From NCBI GenBank assembly GCA_022562455.1, contig JADFPG010000012.1:1-32824 (forward strand): DNA of 32,824 bases, given 5' to 3'. Below, piece after piece: positions 32,619 through 32,824 of this stretch. The first letter of the stretch is position 1. Every line of letters starts with the position of its first letter. A model generated the notes under the pieces. It made no database searches and was not told the DNA's origin. It worked only from the letters and a program-made list of their open reading frames with translations. Origin of the DNA: Fidelibacterota bacterium. Lineage in GTDB: Bacteria > Fidelibacterota > Marinisomatia > Marinisomatales > SCKK01. A program made the position numbers and the translations under genes.

Positions 32619-32824
32619 ACTCTTATTTACATCTATTTTAGCAGAGAAATTTAGCAGGGAAACTAAAAGATTTGCAAAAGATATTTATACGAGAAATTAT
32701 TGGAGTTTTTGAAGAATTATTAGGTTATTATGCCAATTTATAGAGCACTAATAGATAACATATTATACAGATCGAAATCCTTCCTACTTCCTTTTCATCT
32801 CCTCACTCACGAATCCTTTACAAT

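Overview
The window looks like a chromosome segment of a Gram-negative, Sec-decoding bacterium. An LptF/LptG permease and a bifunctional penicillin-binding protein indicate an outer membrane and peptidoglycan. Type II citrate synthase, class II fumarase and an oxygen-tolerant-type two-subunit KorAB indicate a TCA cycle using 2-oxoglutarate:ferredoxin oxidoreductase in place of a dehydrogenase. Base composition and gene style suggest the FCB / Marinimicrobia-Calditrichota neighbourhood, but that placement is a guess; only the Gram-negative and selenoprotein traits are directly supported.

Layout. 1-1650: start of a secreted protein running off the left edge, then a repeat-rich stretch with tRNA-Pro(TGG), tRNA-His(GTG) and degraded tRNA copies interrupted by palindromic elements. 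1652-4292: lptF/G-type permease and a pyrimidine-nucleoside phosphorylase, overlapping. 4612-11075, minus strand: korA-korB-fumC as a tight unit, then a PBP1A-type gene. 11299-13142: an unknown gene translationally coupled to selD. selD is a selenoprotein: its catalytic codon is an in-frame UGA followed by a SECIS-like hairpin. 13469-13738: a two-CW cysteine-rich protein.

13912-23067 is the most interesting block: korD-korA-korB-korC (four-subunit 2-oxoacid:ferredoxin oxidoreductase), a GltD-like flavoprotein fused to ferredoxin and MvhD domains, an HdrC-HdrB fusion, and HdrA fused to MvhD. HdrA is read through an in-frame UGA at codon 199 with a near-perfect bacterial SECIS just downstream, so the two apparent ORFs (20581-21177 and 21193-23067) are one 828-residue selenoprotein. 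The proteins together look like a 2-oxoacid-linked, NAD(P)H-linked heterodisulfide-reductase-like electron-bifurcating complex. The selenophosphate synthase that supplies its selenium is encoded a few kb upstream.

23248-27507: a zinc-ribbon mini-protein, a GAF protein, citrate synthase (minus), then a class IV aminotransferase paired with a sulfotransferase-like P-loop protein. 27539-28754: a possible small gene and a TSUP transporter (minus). 28836-32618, minus: the ffh-rpsP-khpA-trmD-rplS translation operon. It lacks rimM at its usual place, and its S16 carries a very long charged tail with a probable one-base frameshift near the end.
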